Shown: positions 48,020-57,310 of the stretch, in pieces
Position numbering within the stretch: the first letter of the stretch is position 1
Layout of the letters: the number at the start of each line of letters is the position of its first letter
Source: Planktothrix agardhii NIES-204
GTDB taxonomy: Bacteria; Cyanobacteriota; Cyanobacteriia; Cyanobacteriales; Microcoleaceae
Direction of reading: 5' to 3'
Assembly: GCA_003609755.1 (NCBI GenBank)
Contig: AP017991.1
Coordinates: 620,001-684,000 of the forward strand
Length of the DNA stretch: 64,000 bases
The notes under the pieces: generated by a model
Seen by the model: the letters and a program-made list of their open reading frames with translations, nothing else
What the model was told of the DNA's origin: nothing
Database searches by the model: none
Made by a program: the position numbers and the translations under genes

Positions 48020-49599
48020 CTCCCTACTCGCTAGGGAAATTAATTGATTGGAAACCAAGCATGGCATCAAGATCAATATTAATAGTAGTCTCCCTACTCG
48101 CTAGGGAAATTAATTGATTGGAAACATGACAGGAAGAATTGCCAACGAGTGTAAAACTGACGTTGACTCCCTACTCGCTAGGGAAATTAATTGATTGGAA
48201 ACACAAAACCTAAGACTTTTAACAATTTAAACATGACTCCCTACTCGCTAGGGAAATTAATTGATTGGAAACAATGATGAACTGTTTCATCTTCTTCTTC
48301 TTCTCCTTCCTCATTAACTCCCTACTCGCTAGGGAAATTAATTGATTGGAAACAGTTTTCATTTTCTTACTTTGTTTGCATCTTCTTCGGATCTCCCTAC
48401 TCGCTAGGGAAATTAATTGATTGGAAACATCAGGCTGGCAATTTTTTTCATTTCATTATTTACTCCCTACTCGCTAGGGAAATTAATTGATTGGAAACAG
48501 GAGCGACGGGGGCAGTGTGTAGGATTTCTAATGGCTCCCTACTCGCTAGGGAAATTAATTGATTGGAAACAAAACCGCCAATGAAACAGCGATGACTTTT
48601 AATGCAAAATCTCCCTACTCGCTAGGGAAATTAATTGATTGGAAACGATTGATATAGCGGGTTTTTAGTCCCGAAGGCTTTGGTCACGGCTCCCTACTCG
48701 CTAGGGAAATTAATTGATTGGAAACATCCAGTGGCAACTGTTGAAGGATTGACTTGATTGCAGCGTCCCCTCCCTACTCGCTAGGGAAATTAATTGATTG
48801 GAAACTTTTGACATCCTGGAAAGTGAGTATTTTAAGAGTTCACCAAGCTCCCTACTCGCTAGGGAAATTAATTGATTGGAAACTACAAATATCCAGGTTG
48901 TTAACACAGTCTCCACTTTTACTCTCCCTACTCGCTAGGGAAATTAATTGATTGGAAACTCCCATAATTATCAACAACCGATAGATGGATAGCATTTATA
49001 CGAAACTCCCTACTCGCTAGGGAAATTAATTGATTGGAAACATAGGGTCTGCGCTCCATGCGTTCGGTCTTGTTCGCATTTCCTCCCTACTCGCTAGGGA
49101 AATTAATTGATTGGAAACTGGAAACAGTTAAAACTAGAAGTCATTTTCTTAATTTCCTTTCTCCCTACTCGCTAGGGAAATTAATTGATTGGAAACACAA
49201 TTTAAGATTGTGAGTTTATTGTTTCCTTGAGGATTGACAACATCTTCTCCCTACTCGCTAGGGAAATTAATTGATTGGAAACTGGAAACAGTTAAAACTA
49301 GAAGTCATTTTCTTAATTTCCTTTCTCCCTACTCGCTAGGGAAATTAATTGATTGGAAACACAATTTAAGATTGTGAGTTTATTGTTTCCTTGAGGATTG
49401 ACAACATCTTCTCCCTACTCGCTAGGGAAATTAATTGATTGGAAACCTTGGTAGACAAAGAGATTGTTTTTGCTCCGCCACACAAGAACTCCCTACTCGC
49501 TAGGGAAATTAATTGATTGGAAACAGAAAATGTTTTTTTATCTATCGTAAATGTTTTGCAATACTCCCTACTCGCTACGGAAATTAATTGATTGGAAAC
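48020..49599 (+). CRISPR. CRISPR array: 21 repeats of 36 bp, 20 spacers of 34-50 bp
   Basis: Repeat starts: 48020, 48090, 48167, 48237, 48318, 48393, 48463, 48535, 48611, 48690, 48770, 48848, 48924, 49006, 49083, 49161, 49247, 49325, 49411, 49489, 49564. Each begins with a small stem (CCCTA-CTCGC-TAGGG) and ends AATTGATTGGAAAC. All are identical except the last (CTACGG for CTAGGG), as expected at the leader-distal end. The AU-rich 3' half is the same as in the Synechocystis 6803 CRISPR3 (type III-Bv) repeat as I remember it. Transcription is on the plus strand, like the cas genes. Spacers 15-16 are repeated exactly as spacers 17-18. The wide spacer length range is usual for type III. Confidence 0.99.
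49083..49410 (+). repeat. 164-bp tandem duplication inside the CRISPR array
   Basis: The unit repeat-spacer-repeat-spacer starting at 49083 (spacers 49119-49160 and 49197-49246) is repeated exactly starting at 49247 (spacers 49283-49324 and 49361-49410). The first spacer begins TGGAAACAG, itself an echo of the repeat end TTGGAAAC. Confidence 0.97.
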
Positions 49600-49959
49600 G
49601 CTAAGACAAAATTAGTGGAAGTTTTCTATTAATATGAGAGGTAACTGTTGACAAAAAGAGTAGATTTCGAGTAATATAACTTTGGGAGGCCGCTCTACCG
49701 CATAGAAACAAGGTCTCCATAGCAGTAAAGGCAATTCCCCGGCCGAAGGGTTACGGCAAATTCCTTTGTCATTACCTAGAAATAGGTAGTTAAGACAAAA
49801 TTGGTCGAAGTCTTTTATTAATGCGGAAATCGAAAAGGCTTCGACTCCACTCGACTCCGCAAATAGGAAAAAATTAGAGACTTCCGTAGCGACAAAATCT
49901 CTAACTTTTTAACTTTTGAAAAACTCTAAAGACCCTTTTAAAACTCAGATAAACTTACT
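49600..49959. ncRNA. Unexplained structured segment between the array and an outlying repeat (candidate ncRNA)
   Basis: No open frame. A 32-base sequence (TAAGACAAAATTxGTxGAAG and on) occurs at 49602 and again at 49791, 28 of 32 bases alike. Between the copies is GC-richer DNA with short hairpins: GCCGAAGGGTTACGGC (49742) and CCTAGAAATAGG (49775). Further on TTAGAGA (49874) pairs with TCTCTAA (49897). The segment is bounded by the last array repeat and a degenerate repeat at 49960. It may be a relic of an insertion in the array or a small RNA gene; nothing known was recognised. Confidence 0.3.
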
Positions 49960-49990
49960 TTCCCTACTCGCTAGGGAAATTAATTGATTC
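49960..49990 (+). CRISPR. Degenerate outlying CRISPR repeat (3' end lost)
   Basis: TTCCCTACTCGCTAGGG plus AAATTAATTGATT matches the array repeat up to base 30 apart from the first base, then changes to CCGATCTCAC. It is 361 bases beyond the last regular repeat and marks the former end of the array. The same joint (AATTGATTCCGATC) occurs reversed at 36962-36975. Confidence 0.85.
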
Positions 49991-50000
49991 CGATCTCACT

Positions 50001-50031
50001 AAAAAAAAGCCCCAGTTTTTACTAGAGCTTT
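50001..50031 (-). terminator. Terminator-like hairpin facing the array (right member of the inverted pair)
   Basis: On the minus strand AAAGCTCTAGT, AAAA, ACTGGGGCTTT and further T residues make the same terminator as at 36928-36957. It would stop leftward transcription coming from the oxidoreductase side before it runs antisense through the array. Confidence 0.65.
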
Positions 50032-50078
50032 AGTGGTTAAATATGGTTAGGTGTAGAAATAGGGCTTGCTGAAAAAGT

Positions 50079-50117
50079 ATAGCAGTCGCCACATCTATTA
50101 GGACATTCTTGAAAGCT
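50079..50117 (-). repeat. Inverted copy of the GTCCTAATAGATGTGGCG repeat
   Basis: TATAGCAGTCGCCACATCTA and TTAGGACATTCTTGAA are the reverse complement of 36991-37029 at the other side of the CRISPR-Cas locus, nearly base for base. Confidence 0.85.
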
Positions 50118-50344
50118 AAAAGCTGCTTACAGTAAGTATTTACCTATAGCGAGATTGCCTATTCCCTATTGCCTCTTGCTATATACACTAATTCCTTGCA
50201 CCATTATCCCTTTCTGCCCTCTCCTCCTCCCGACTCTCTCGGCTTTTCATCTTTTTTCAGCAAACTCTAAATAGGCGATCGCGCCTCTCCCATCCCCCAA
50301 TTTCAAAGCGCGATCGCACTTTCGCATCCCTCTTGATATCGGAC

Positions 50345-50548
50345 TCAACTATTTACTGCTACAACACTCAACTCCTCTGACATTTCGCCATGATTTGTTG
50401 CATCATCTTTTGGCAACTGTTCACTCTTCAAAAATTCCTCAAATAAATCAAAAAACCGCTTCAGGGCATCAGATTCATCCTCAGAATAAAAAAGAATAAT
50501 CCGACTCCACGATTGAGTAGATGCTTGGTTAAATCGGGTTTCTATCCA
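50345..50548 (-). pseudogene. Unidentified gene remnant (C-terminal 67 codons)
   Basis: Reading the minus strand from 50548: ETRFNQASTQSWSRIILFYS, then EDESDALKRFFDLFEEFLKS and EQLPKDDATNHGEMSEELSV up to a stop at 50345. Composition is clearly protein-like (acidic helix FFDLFEEFL), but no start codon exists and an in-frame stop lies just upstream. I do not recognise the family. Confidence 0.45.
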
Positions 50549-50571
50549 TTAGTCTCTACTGTTTATCTCAA

Positions 50572-51573
50572 TTATTCTATTGTTAACACCAATTTACCTT
50601 TCATTCCGCCTGCTTCTAATACTTTGTGAGCTTCCGATGCTGATGCTAAGGGAAAAGTTTTATTGACTAATATTTTTAATTTCCCTTCATCAATTAACCG
50701 AGCGCATTGTTGCAGAATTTTAGTTTGATCCAATTGATCATGAACCCGATCTTGTAACATCGGCGTTAACATCAACTCCAAACTAATTCTTAAATTCCGT
50801 AACCGAGCTTCTTTCAAATTTCCTAATTTTGGATCGGGTTCTAAAATAGTTACCAAATCCCCATAATTTTTAACCGCAAAAACTGTTTGATAAAAAACCC
50901 CATCGCCAATAGTATCAAAAGCTAAATCAACTCCTTCTCCCCCCGTCCATTCTAATATTTGATCGACAAAATTAGTTTCTTTATAATTAATCACTAAATC
51001 TGCCCCCAACTCCTGCACCAAAGTCGCAGTATCGGCGGAACTAACGGTTGTGGCAACTTCTGCTCCTTGTAATAGGGCTAACTGAATCGCCATATAACCC
51101 ACCCCACCCGCACCGCCATGAATTAACACCTTTTGTCCCGGTTGTAATCGTCCCCGATCATACAATGCTTCCCAAGCGGTAATTAAAACTAAAGGAGCCG
51201 CCGCCGCCTCCACAAAACTCAAACTTTGGGGTTTCAAGCTGGCAAATTTTTCATCAATAATAACTAATTCCGCATAATTGCCCGCTTCTGCACCCAAACC
51301 CCCATTGCAAAAATAAACCGCATCTCCGACTTGAAATTTTTTAACTTCTGAACCGATGGCTTCTACAATTCCCGCCCCATCACAACCCAAAATAGCGGGC
51401 ATTTGATCGGGATAAAAAGTACCCCGACTGCGTAATTTGGTATCAACCGGATTAATTCCCGCCGCCTTTAAACGGACTAAAATCTCAGTATCAGATTTAA
51501 TTTGAGGATCGGGTATTTCTTGAAGTTGTAAAACATTTGGTTCCCCAACTTCTGTCATGAGAACTGCTTTCAT
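50572..51573 (-). CDS. Zinc-type alcohol dehydrogenase/quinone oxidoreductase family protein
   Basis: The 333-residue protein is a medium-chain dehydrogenase/reductase: MKAVLMTEVGEPNVLQLQEI at the start, AAGINPVDTKLRSRG, LGCDGAGIVEAIGSEVKKFQ and the NAD(P) Rossmann motif LIHGGAGGVGYMAIQLA (about 147-163). Zinc-binding cysteines of true alcohol dehydrogenases are missing, so it is nearer to NADPH:quinone reductases. The substrate is unknown. It ends in the direction of the CRISPR array, with the terminator-like hairpin at 50001-50031 beyond it. Confidence 0.85.
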   Translation of the reverse strand: MKAVLMTEVGEPNVLQLQEIPDPQIKSDTEILVRLKAAGINPVDTKLRSRGTFYPDQMPAILGCDGAGIVEAIGSEVKKFQVGDAVYFCNGGLGAEAGNYAELVIIDEKFASLKPQSLSFVEAAAAPLVLITAWEALYDRGRLQPGQKVLIHGGAGGVGYMAIQLALLQGAEVATTVSSADTATLVQELGADLVINYKETNFVDQILEWTGGEGVDLAFDTIGDGVFYQTVFAVKNYGDLVTILEPDPKLGNLKEARLRNLRISLELMLTPMLQDRVHDQLDQTKILQQCARLIDEGKLKILVNKTFPLASASEAHKVLEAGGMKGKLVLTIE

Positions 51574-51606
51574 AATTTACCAATGATTAAGTTTTGTTGT
51601 TGGGCT

Positions 51607-51630
51607 GTTGTTGGGCTAAAGCCCAACAAC
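51607..51630. repeat. GTTGTTGGGCT/AGCCCAACAAC hairpin
   Basis: Perfect 11-base arms with an AA loop, between the E2 gene end and the oxidoreductase start. A larger version lies at 58004-58052. This is a common cyanobacterial interspersed hairpin. Confidence 0.7.
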
Positions 51631-51634
51631 GAAT

Positions 51635-52897
51635 TTACATAGTCAACGACTGAACATTAGTTTCAATCAATTTAGCCAAACTTTGTAGGAATGTCGCCGC
51701 ATCCGCCCCATAAATAATCCGGTGATCACAAGTAATATTCACTTGCATTTGGCGTTTAACCGCCATAGAACCATCGGCAGAAACCACTAATTGGGGACGG
51801 GACGCACCGATGGCTAAAATTGAACCTTGACCCGGAGGTAAAATCGCATCAAACTTATCGACTCCAAACATTCCTAAATTGGAGAGAGTAAAGGTTCCAC
51901 TGCTATATTCATCGGGTTGTAACTGTTTCGCCCTAGACCTTTCAACTAAATCTTTCCAAGTCCGAGACAGGGAATAAAGATCAATTTGATCGGCATTTTT
52001 TAATACCGGAGTAATTAAACCACCATCGGGCATAGCCACGGCGATCGCAATATTAATTCCCGCCCGATATTGAATCCCATTTTCTACATAACTGGCATTC
52101 AAAATCGGATGTTTTTGTAACGTCATCGCCACCGCTTTTGCTAAGAGTGCCGTCATGGTGACACCCTTAGATTTCAGTTGTTTATAAAGCTGATCCAACC
52201 CATCCGTTGTAATCGTATATCCCACCCGGAATACCGGCACCGATAAACTCGCGGTCATATTTCTGACCACGGCGTTTTGGAGGGTATTCATCGGGGCAAC
52301 TTGACCCAGGGGAACAGTTGCTGGAGTTGGGGCTGTCATGGGCTTACTAACAGCCGGAGCCGGGATTTGGGAGGGAGTCTGAACCGCAGCCGGACGTCCC
52401 GATGCTGTTTCCACGTCTTCCGCAATGATCCGACCATTTGGCCCACTTCCGGTTAAGGTTGCTAAATCTAAATTGAGTTCCTTGGCCAATTTGCGGGCGC
52501 GAGGAGAAGCAATAATTCGGCGATTTTTAGGGGGGGTCGGGGTTGCGACAACGGCCGTGGCTGCTACGGGACTAGCTGCAACGGGTTGGGCTACGGCGGC
52601 GGGGGTAGCCGGGGTAGCAGAGGCGGCTTTTTGTTTCGCCTGTTCAATTTCCCCTTGAGTTTCCGCGATTAAGGCAATGGTATTACCCACGGGGGCAGCT
52701 TCTCCGGCCGGAGTAATAATCGTGGCCAGATACCCTTCATAGAAGGATTCCACATCCATATCCGCCTTATCCGACTCAACGATCAAGACCGTTTCGCCCT
52801 TTTCAATTTTATCACCGGGGGATTTTTGCCAAGAAACGATTTTACCCTCGGTCATGGTGGAACTCAGGGCGGGCATAAAAACTTCATGAATGGCCAT
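51635..52897 (-). CDS. pdhC: Dihydrolipoamide acetyltransferase, E2 of pyruvate dehydrogenase
   Basis: E2 passes the acetyl group from pyruvate to CoA in the pyruvate dehydrogenase complex. The 420-residue protein has a lipoyl domain (MAIHEVFMPALSSTMTEGKI with the lipoyl lysine in VESDKADMDVES), an Ala/Pro/Thr-rich linker (about 90-125), the E3/E1-binding domain (IIASPRARKLAKELNLDLAT and SGPNGRIIAEDV) and a catalytic domain ending QVNITCDHRIIYGADAATFL, in which the His of CDHR is the active-site base. One lipoyl domain only, as usual for cyanobacteria. An odhB-type E2 is less likely, since the E2p-like MPALSSTM motif is present. Confidence 0.92.
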   Translation of the reverse strand: MAIHEVFMPALSSTMTEGKIVSWQKSPGDKIEKGETVLIVESDKADMDVESFYEGYLATIITPAGEAAPVGNTIALIAETQGEIEQAKQKAASATPATPAAVAQPVAASPVAATAVVATPTPPKNRRIIASPRARKLAKELNLDLATLTGSGPNGRIIAEDVETASGRPAAVQTPSQIPAPAVSKPMTAPTPATVPLGQVAPMNTLQNAVVRNMTASLSVPVFRVGYTITTDGLDQLYKQLKSKGVTMTALLAKAVAMTLQKHPILNASYVENGIQYRAGINIAIAVAMPDGGLITPVLKNADQIDLYSLSRTWKDLVERSRAKQLQPDEYSSGTFTLSNLGMFGVDKFDAILPPGQGSILAIGASRPQLVVSADGSMAVKRQMQVNITCDHRIIYGADAATFLQSLAKLIETNVQSLTM

Positions 52898-52985
52898 AAG
52901 CGTTAAAAGAAATAGAGTTCAAATGTTATCAATAGGGGTTGACTGTTAACGGTTAACGCCAAACAAGACCGTTAACCGAAACCCT

Positions 52986-53432
52986 TTAAATATCGCCGCG
53001 AATTTCTTCGATTAAACCATCTCGTAGAAGAATTTCTACTTGCATTTTGGTAACCAAATTGTCGCCTTCTACCACAGTAAAAATACTTTCAATTTGTCCT
53101 TGAACAACTTCCTGTTCTAGTTCTAGGGTTTGCACCTGTTGGAGTTGTTGCAAGTTTTGATTTTTCTGCTCTAAGAGTTGACTTTTCCGTTCATTCACCT
53201 CAACTTGGATACTGTCTATTTTTTGCATCGCATCCGGGCCAAGAGGTTGCAGGCTTTGGCGTTTAATTTCCGCCACCATGCGTTGTCCTTGGATTTCTAA
53301 CTGTTGCAACTGACTATCAATTTGATTGATTTGGACTTGAAGTTGCTGTTGGGCTTCGTCTTTCCAACGGTTTGTAACCACCGCTTTCACATTAATCGGT
53401 CGTTTCAACAGTAATTGTTTGAGATTATCCAT
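52986..53432 (-). CDS. YlqD family protein
   Basis: The 148-residue protein begins MDNLKQLLLKRPINVKAVVT and NRWKDEAQQQLQ. It has a long central coiled coil (about 25-110: INQIDSQLQQLEIQGQRMVA and KSQLLEQKNQNLQQLQQ) and a C-terminal beta part (VEGDNLVTKMQVEILLRDGL, IEEIRGD). That is the YlqD layout known from Bacillus and cyanobacteria; function unknown. It lies 88 bases upstream of the E2 gene on the same strand. Confidence 0.8.
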   Translation of the reverse strand: MDNLKQLLLKRPINVKAVVTNRWKDEAQQQLQVQINQIDSQLQQLEIQGQRMVAEIKRQSLQPLGPDAMQKIDSIQVEVNERKSQLLEQKNQNLQQLQQVQTLELEQEVVQGQIESIFTVVEGDNLVTKMQVEILLRDGLIEEIRGDI

Positions 53433-53593
53433 AAGTGGTTATGCTGTGTCCGTTATTCGTCCGCCGTCACCCGCGCGACGTAGGGGTAACACAAACGTCA
53501 CCCTTACACAATCACAAAGAGGTTTAGGAAGGTAATCACCGTGAGTTACCTATTTCGATTCAACTTGGCATAGGAGGCAGAGACACTCAATCC

Positions 53594-55546
53594 TTAGCGG
53601 GTGACGGTTTCATACATTTTGTTAATCATATCGCGGTAATGTTCCATTACAACGGGGCGTTTGACCTTCAATGTTTGGGTTAACATTCCGTTTTCTATGG
53701 AAAAGGGTTCTGCCAATAACTGAAATTGGCCAATTCGATCATCAATTCGATAACTCGGACGGTTTTTAACTTCTCGGTTGAGTTCTTCCCTGAATAGGTT
53801 TTGAATGATGGGACTCTCTAGGGTGATTTCCTGAGTTTGGGTGACGGTTTCTTCAGGTAGTTTCAGGGTCAGATTTTGTCGAATTGCCCACTGTTTTAAA
53901 GTATCTAAATTCGGAACAATTAATGCTCCTAAATTTTTTTGATCCTGACCGACTAACATGATTTGATCAATATAGGGACTGCGTAAACAGGCATCTTCTA
54001 TGGCTTGGGGTTCGATATTTTCGCCATTGGTTAAAACAATAGTATCTTTAGCACGACCAGTTAATACCAAGTCATTTTGCGGGGATAACCAACCTAAATC
54101 TCCGGTATCAAACCAACCCTCTGGATCAATAGCTTTGGCCGTTGCTTGGGGATTTTCAAAATACCCGGTCATCACCTGGGGCCCCCTGGCTAAAATTAAC
54201 CCGGTTTGACCAGAGGGCAGAATTTGGCGGGTTTCGGGGTCAACGATGCAGATTTCGGTTTCTGGGATGGGTTTTCCCGATGATCCGCGTAAATTATGCC
54301 ATTCTCGACGGGCACTTAATACCGGGGCGGTTTCAGTTAAGCCATATCCGACTAATAAGTTAATTCCGACGATTTCATAGAAATTTTCCAGATACATAGC
54401 TAAGGAACCACCCCCACTAATGGCAAATTTGAGTTGTCCTCCGGTGGCTTCTCGCACTTTTTGATAGACTAAGCGATCGCCGATAATTTGAAAGGGAGTG
54501 TATACCCAAGTTTTTAACTGAGCCAGAAGTTTTTCGGAACCAGAAGCGGGCTTTAAATCTAAAGTTAATCCCTGGGCAATGCGACGGGCAAAAATGTATT
54601 TTTCACTCAAGGAAAAGCAGAGATCAACAATTTTTTGTTTCTGTTCTGACTGTTCTCGAAATTGTTTTTGTGCGCTTTCATGAATAGCTTCCCAAATTCG
54701 AGGCACACTAATCATATAATGGGGTTTAAATTGCTTTAAATCCTGTTTAAAATAGCGAATATTGGTATAAACAACCGTACACCCTTGGAATAAACAAAAA
54801 TATTGTCCGGTGCGTCCGAAGGTATGCCAAGTGGGAAGAATACTCAGAAATATTTCTCCGGGTTCGGGTTGAATCACATCGGGAATGGCATTAATTTGAT
54901 GTAATAGGTTTTTATGGGTTAACATTACTCCTTTCGGTTGTCCGGTTGTTCCCGAAGTATAGAGCAGGGTAGCTAAGGTGTTTTGGTGAGATTTAGAAGG
55001 TTTGAGACTTGTTTTTTTTCCAGTTTCAATTAATTGATTAAAATTCAATACCGGAATAGTCGGTAAATCTCTGGAATTTGGTGTTTCATCCGATAATAAA
55101 ATTACAAATTGAATCGGTAAATCTTCAATTTGCGATCGCAATTTTTTTAATAGGGAAAAGTTTTCGACAACTAGGGCGGTACTCCCACTATCTTTAAGAA
55201 TATAAGCTAATTCTAAGGGGTCAGCCGTCGCCCCGCGTACCACATCGGCGGCTCCGGCGGTTAAGATCCCTTGATCCGCAATGATCCAACGGGGGCTATC
55301 ATCAGAAAACAGAGCAATCCGTGGTGGTAGACTATTGGTGGTGGATTCTATGCCTAAGTTTTGTAACCCCGTGGCAAATTCTTGAATTTTTTCCCATAGT
55401 TGGGAATAGCTCAGACGGAATTCCGGTTTCCCGTGGGGGTCATCTAAAGCAATAATTTGACCAACATTTTGATCCAAAATTGGCCAGATTTCAGGAACAG
55501 ATTGTACAGAAGAATAGAGGGAACGCCAGTGAGTTGAGTGGATCAT
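53594..55546 (-). CDS. Long-chain acyl-CoA/acyl-ACP synthetase (AMP-forming)
   Basis: I prefer the ATG at 55546 (MIHSTHWRSLYSSVQSVPEI, 650 residues) to the one at 55576, because it begins where relatives do. Core AMP-binding motifs are TLLYTSGTTGQPKGVMLTHK (P-loop-like), LLVGYGLTETAPVLSARRE and GWFDTGDLGWLSPQNDLVLT. Near the end GMLTQTLKVKRPVVMEHYRD carries the catalytic lysine. Cyanobacteria usually have one such enzyme (Aas), which recycles free fatty acids onto acyl carrier protein; this long form with the HTFGR segment fits it. The gene stands alone. Confidence 0.9.
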   Translation of the reverse strand: MIHSTHWRSLYSSVQSVPEIWPILDQNVGQIIALDDPHGKPEFRLSYSQLWEKIQEFATGLQNLGIESTTNSLPPRIALFSDDSPRWIIADQGILTAGAADVVRGATADPLELAYILKDSGSTALVVENFSLLKKLRSQIEDLPIQFVILLSDETPNSRDLPTIPVLNFNQLIETGKKTSLKPSKSHQNTLATLLYTSGTTGQPKGVMLTHKNLLHQINAIPDVIQPEPGEIFLSILPTWHTFGRTGQYFCLFQGCTVVYTNIRYFKQDLKQFKPHYMISVPRIWEAIHESAQKQFREQSEQKQKIVDLCFSLSEKYIFARRIAQGLTLDLKPASGSEKLLAQLKTWVYTPFQIIGDRLVYQKVREATGGQLKFAISGGGSLAMYLENFYEIVGINLLVGYGLTETAPVLSARREWHNLRGSSGKPIPETEICIVDPETRQILPSGQTGLILARGPQVMTGYFENPQATAKAIDPEGWFDTGDLGWLSPQNDLVLTGRAKDTIVLTNGENIEPQAIEDACLRSPYIDQIMLVGQDQKNLGALIVPNLDTLKQWAIRQNLTLKLPEETVTQTQEITLESPIIQNLFREELNREVKNRPSYRIDDRIGQFQLLAEPFSIENGMLTQTLKVKRPVVMEHYRDMINKMYETVTR

Positions 55547-55708
55547 AAAAACCTCGGGGGAAAAGGGGTTAACCAATCAATGCAAGTTGCTGATGTATTT
55601 AGTATGTTTATGTTCATACATCAGTTTATCAGCTTTGGCTATCCATTCTTCCAGAGAATAATTAGTATTGATATCGCAGGGTTGTCATGGGTTGAATGGG
55701 CATCAATC

Positions 55709-55834
55709 TCAAGGATGAGGAATCGCTAAGTCAATGGAGGCTTCAACATTTGAACTCCGAATTAAATTAATTTTCTGAGTAATATTTTTAATCGCCTCGA
55801 TCATCTGTTGAATTGCTTTTGACTGTTCCCTCAT
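55709..55834 (-). CDS. Possible small protein or gene fragment, 41 residues
   Basis: MREQSKAIQQMIEAIKNITQ, then KINLIRSSNVEASIDLAIPH and P, a helical peptide on the minus strand. No good ribosome site is seen and it is divergent from vipp1. It may be a piece of a larger lost gene; coding status is uncertain. Confidence 0.25.
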   Translation of the reverse strand: MREQSKAIQQMIEAIKNITQKINLIRSSNVEASIDLAIPHP

Positions 55835-55958
55835 GGCTATATATCTGAATTATAATCAACTCCCTATCGAGTAGGAGGTGGGACTTCTTGCTCCGATTTG
55901 GTTAAACTGTAGATAGAGGTAATCAAAAACCGTACACCGTCAAAGGAAGAACAGCGTC

Positions 55959-56720
55959 ATGGGATTATTTGATCGCATTAGCCGTCTTGTCAGAGCCAAT
56001 TTGAATGATCTGGTTAACAAAGCCGAAGATCCAGAGAAGATTCTGGAACAGGCGATCATTGATATGCAGGAGGATCTGGTGCAGTTGCGTCAGGCCGTTG
56101 CTCAAGCGATCGCCAATCAAAAACGCAGTGAACAACAGTATAATCGAGCTCAGTCCGAAGCCAACCAATGGGAGTCTCGCGCTAAGTTAGCCCTGCACAA
56201 AGGGGAAGAAGGGTTAGCCAGAGAAGCCTTACAGCGCAAAAAAGGCTACACGGAAACGGCTAATACAATGAAATTGACTTTGGATCAAACCTTGGGTCAG
56301 GTGGATGCTCTCAAACGCAATTTAATTCAGTTGGAGAGCAAAATCTCCGAAGCTAAAACCAAGAAGAATATGCTCAAAGCCCGGGCGCAAGCAGCTAAAG
56401 CCAACGAACAGTTACAAGGTTTATTGGGGGGTATTAATCCCAGTGGAGCGACCGCAGCTTTTGAACGCATGGAGGAAAAAGTGTTGCAGTTAGAATCACG
56501 TTCCGAAGCGGCTGGACAACTGGCGGGTTCAGATTTTGAAAGCAAATTTGCAGTTTTGGAAGCCGGAAGTGATGTGGATGACGAATTAGCCGCCCTGAAA
56601 GCTGAGATTTCCGGTAGCCCCGCTCCCCAGTCCCTACCCCCCGGGCAAACAACGGCAGCCAGTAATGCTCCCGTGGATGATGAGTTAGACAAGCTGAAAA
56701 AGGAGTTGGAGAAAATATAA
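55959..56720 (+). CDS. vipp1: VIPP1/IM30 (PspA family) thylakoid membrane protein
   Basis: VIPP1 forms ESCRT-III-like rings and rods that protect and build thylakoid membranes. The 253-residue protein starts MGLFDRISRLVRANLNDLVN, the amphipathic helix 0, followed by AEDPEKILEQAIIDMQEDLV and long coiled-coil helices. A C-terminal linker and helix (PVDDELDKLKKELEKI) are the extension that distinguishes VIPP1 from PspA. ATG behind AAAGGAAGA. Downstream DNA is repeat only. Confidence 0.95.
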   Translation: MGLFDRISRLVRANLNDLVNKAEDPEKILEQAIIDMQEDLVQLRQAVAQAIANQKRSEQQYNRAQSEANQWESRAKLALHKGEEGLAREALQRKKGYTETANTMKLTLDQTLGQVDALKRNLIQLESKISEAKTKKNMLKARAQAAKANEQLQGLLGGINPSGATAAFERMEEKVLQLESRSEAAGQLAGSDFESKFAVLEAGSDVDDELAALKAEISGSPAPQSLPPGQTTAASNAPVDDELDKLKKELEKI

Positions 56721-56831
56721 GCTGGAATTGCCAGATATTATAGGGTTTGGGCTTTTTGTCAGGGGTCAAAGGTAACGGAGTGTTACAGTCACCATTGACT
56801 CCCAGAGGTTGATGGAAAGCCCTTGTCTGGA

Positions 56832-56981
56832 AATAGGGGAATGGGTAATAGGTAATGGGTAATAGGTAATGGGTAATAGGGAATGGGTAATAGGTAATGG
56901 GGAATGGGTAATGGGGAATGGGGAATGGGGAATGGGTAATAGGTAATAGGTAATAGGTAATAGGGAATGGGGAATGGGAAA
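56832..56981. repeat. GGGTAAT/AGGTAAT/GGGAATG heptamer tract
   Basis: About 150 bases made up of 7-mers GGGTAAT, AGGTAAT and GGGAATG in mixed order, the complement of the TTCCCTR tracts at 15004 and 25164. Such tracts are expected to vary in length between strains. Confidence 0.9.
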
Positions 56982-57088
56982 TACTGCTATTTTGAAAAAA
57001 CTCCGATTCCTTCAGTCATCCTTTGAAATTTAGTTGTATAGTGATAATCAGTTTTATCTGGTACTTATACTTAGTGACGGATCAACTA

Positions 57089-57270
57089 TAGTAATCCTAA
57101 ATAGGTTGTAACATTTTAATACTGACATGAAACAGCCAGAAGTATTATCCCAGATCCGGCGTTCCCTCCCTCCCTAGCCCCCCGTGCACGGGGGGTTTGG
57201 GGGGGCTGTTCCCAGATCCAGGGTTCCCTTTTGCCCAGGACTTTTGAACACAACTCAAATAGGATTGCTA
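57089..57270. mobile_element. MITE-like element, copy 2
   Basis: It starts TAGTAATCCTAAATAGGTTG and ends CAACTCAAATAGGATTGCTA, the reverse orientation of the element at 22542-22707. It holds AGAAGTATTATCCCAGATCC and the GC palindrome at 57178-57195. It is 182 bp against 166 bp in copy 1. Confidence 0.85.
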
Positions 57271-57310
57271 TATATGACTGGATTTTATTCTTATTAATAA
57301 AGTTTCACTT

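Larger units (their letters stand above)
56721..57310. other. Intergenic region with heptamer tract and MITE
   Basis: After vipp1 there is a short GC-rich stretch (AAAGGTAACGGAGTGTTACA), then the GGTAAT/GGGAAT heptamer tract, 100 bases of AT-rich DNA and the MITE copy 2. No gene is supported. Confidence 0.6.

Noticed and set aside
48710-48951. Open frames across CRISPR repeats (SLGKLIDWK and NQLISLASRE motifs)
   Set aside because: Translations of the repeat unit; the array explains them fully.
49640-49790. tRNA or group II intron domain in the GC-richer part after the array
   Set aside because: No acceptor/anticodon arms and no domain V signature; left as an unexplained structured segment.
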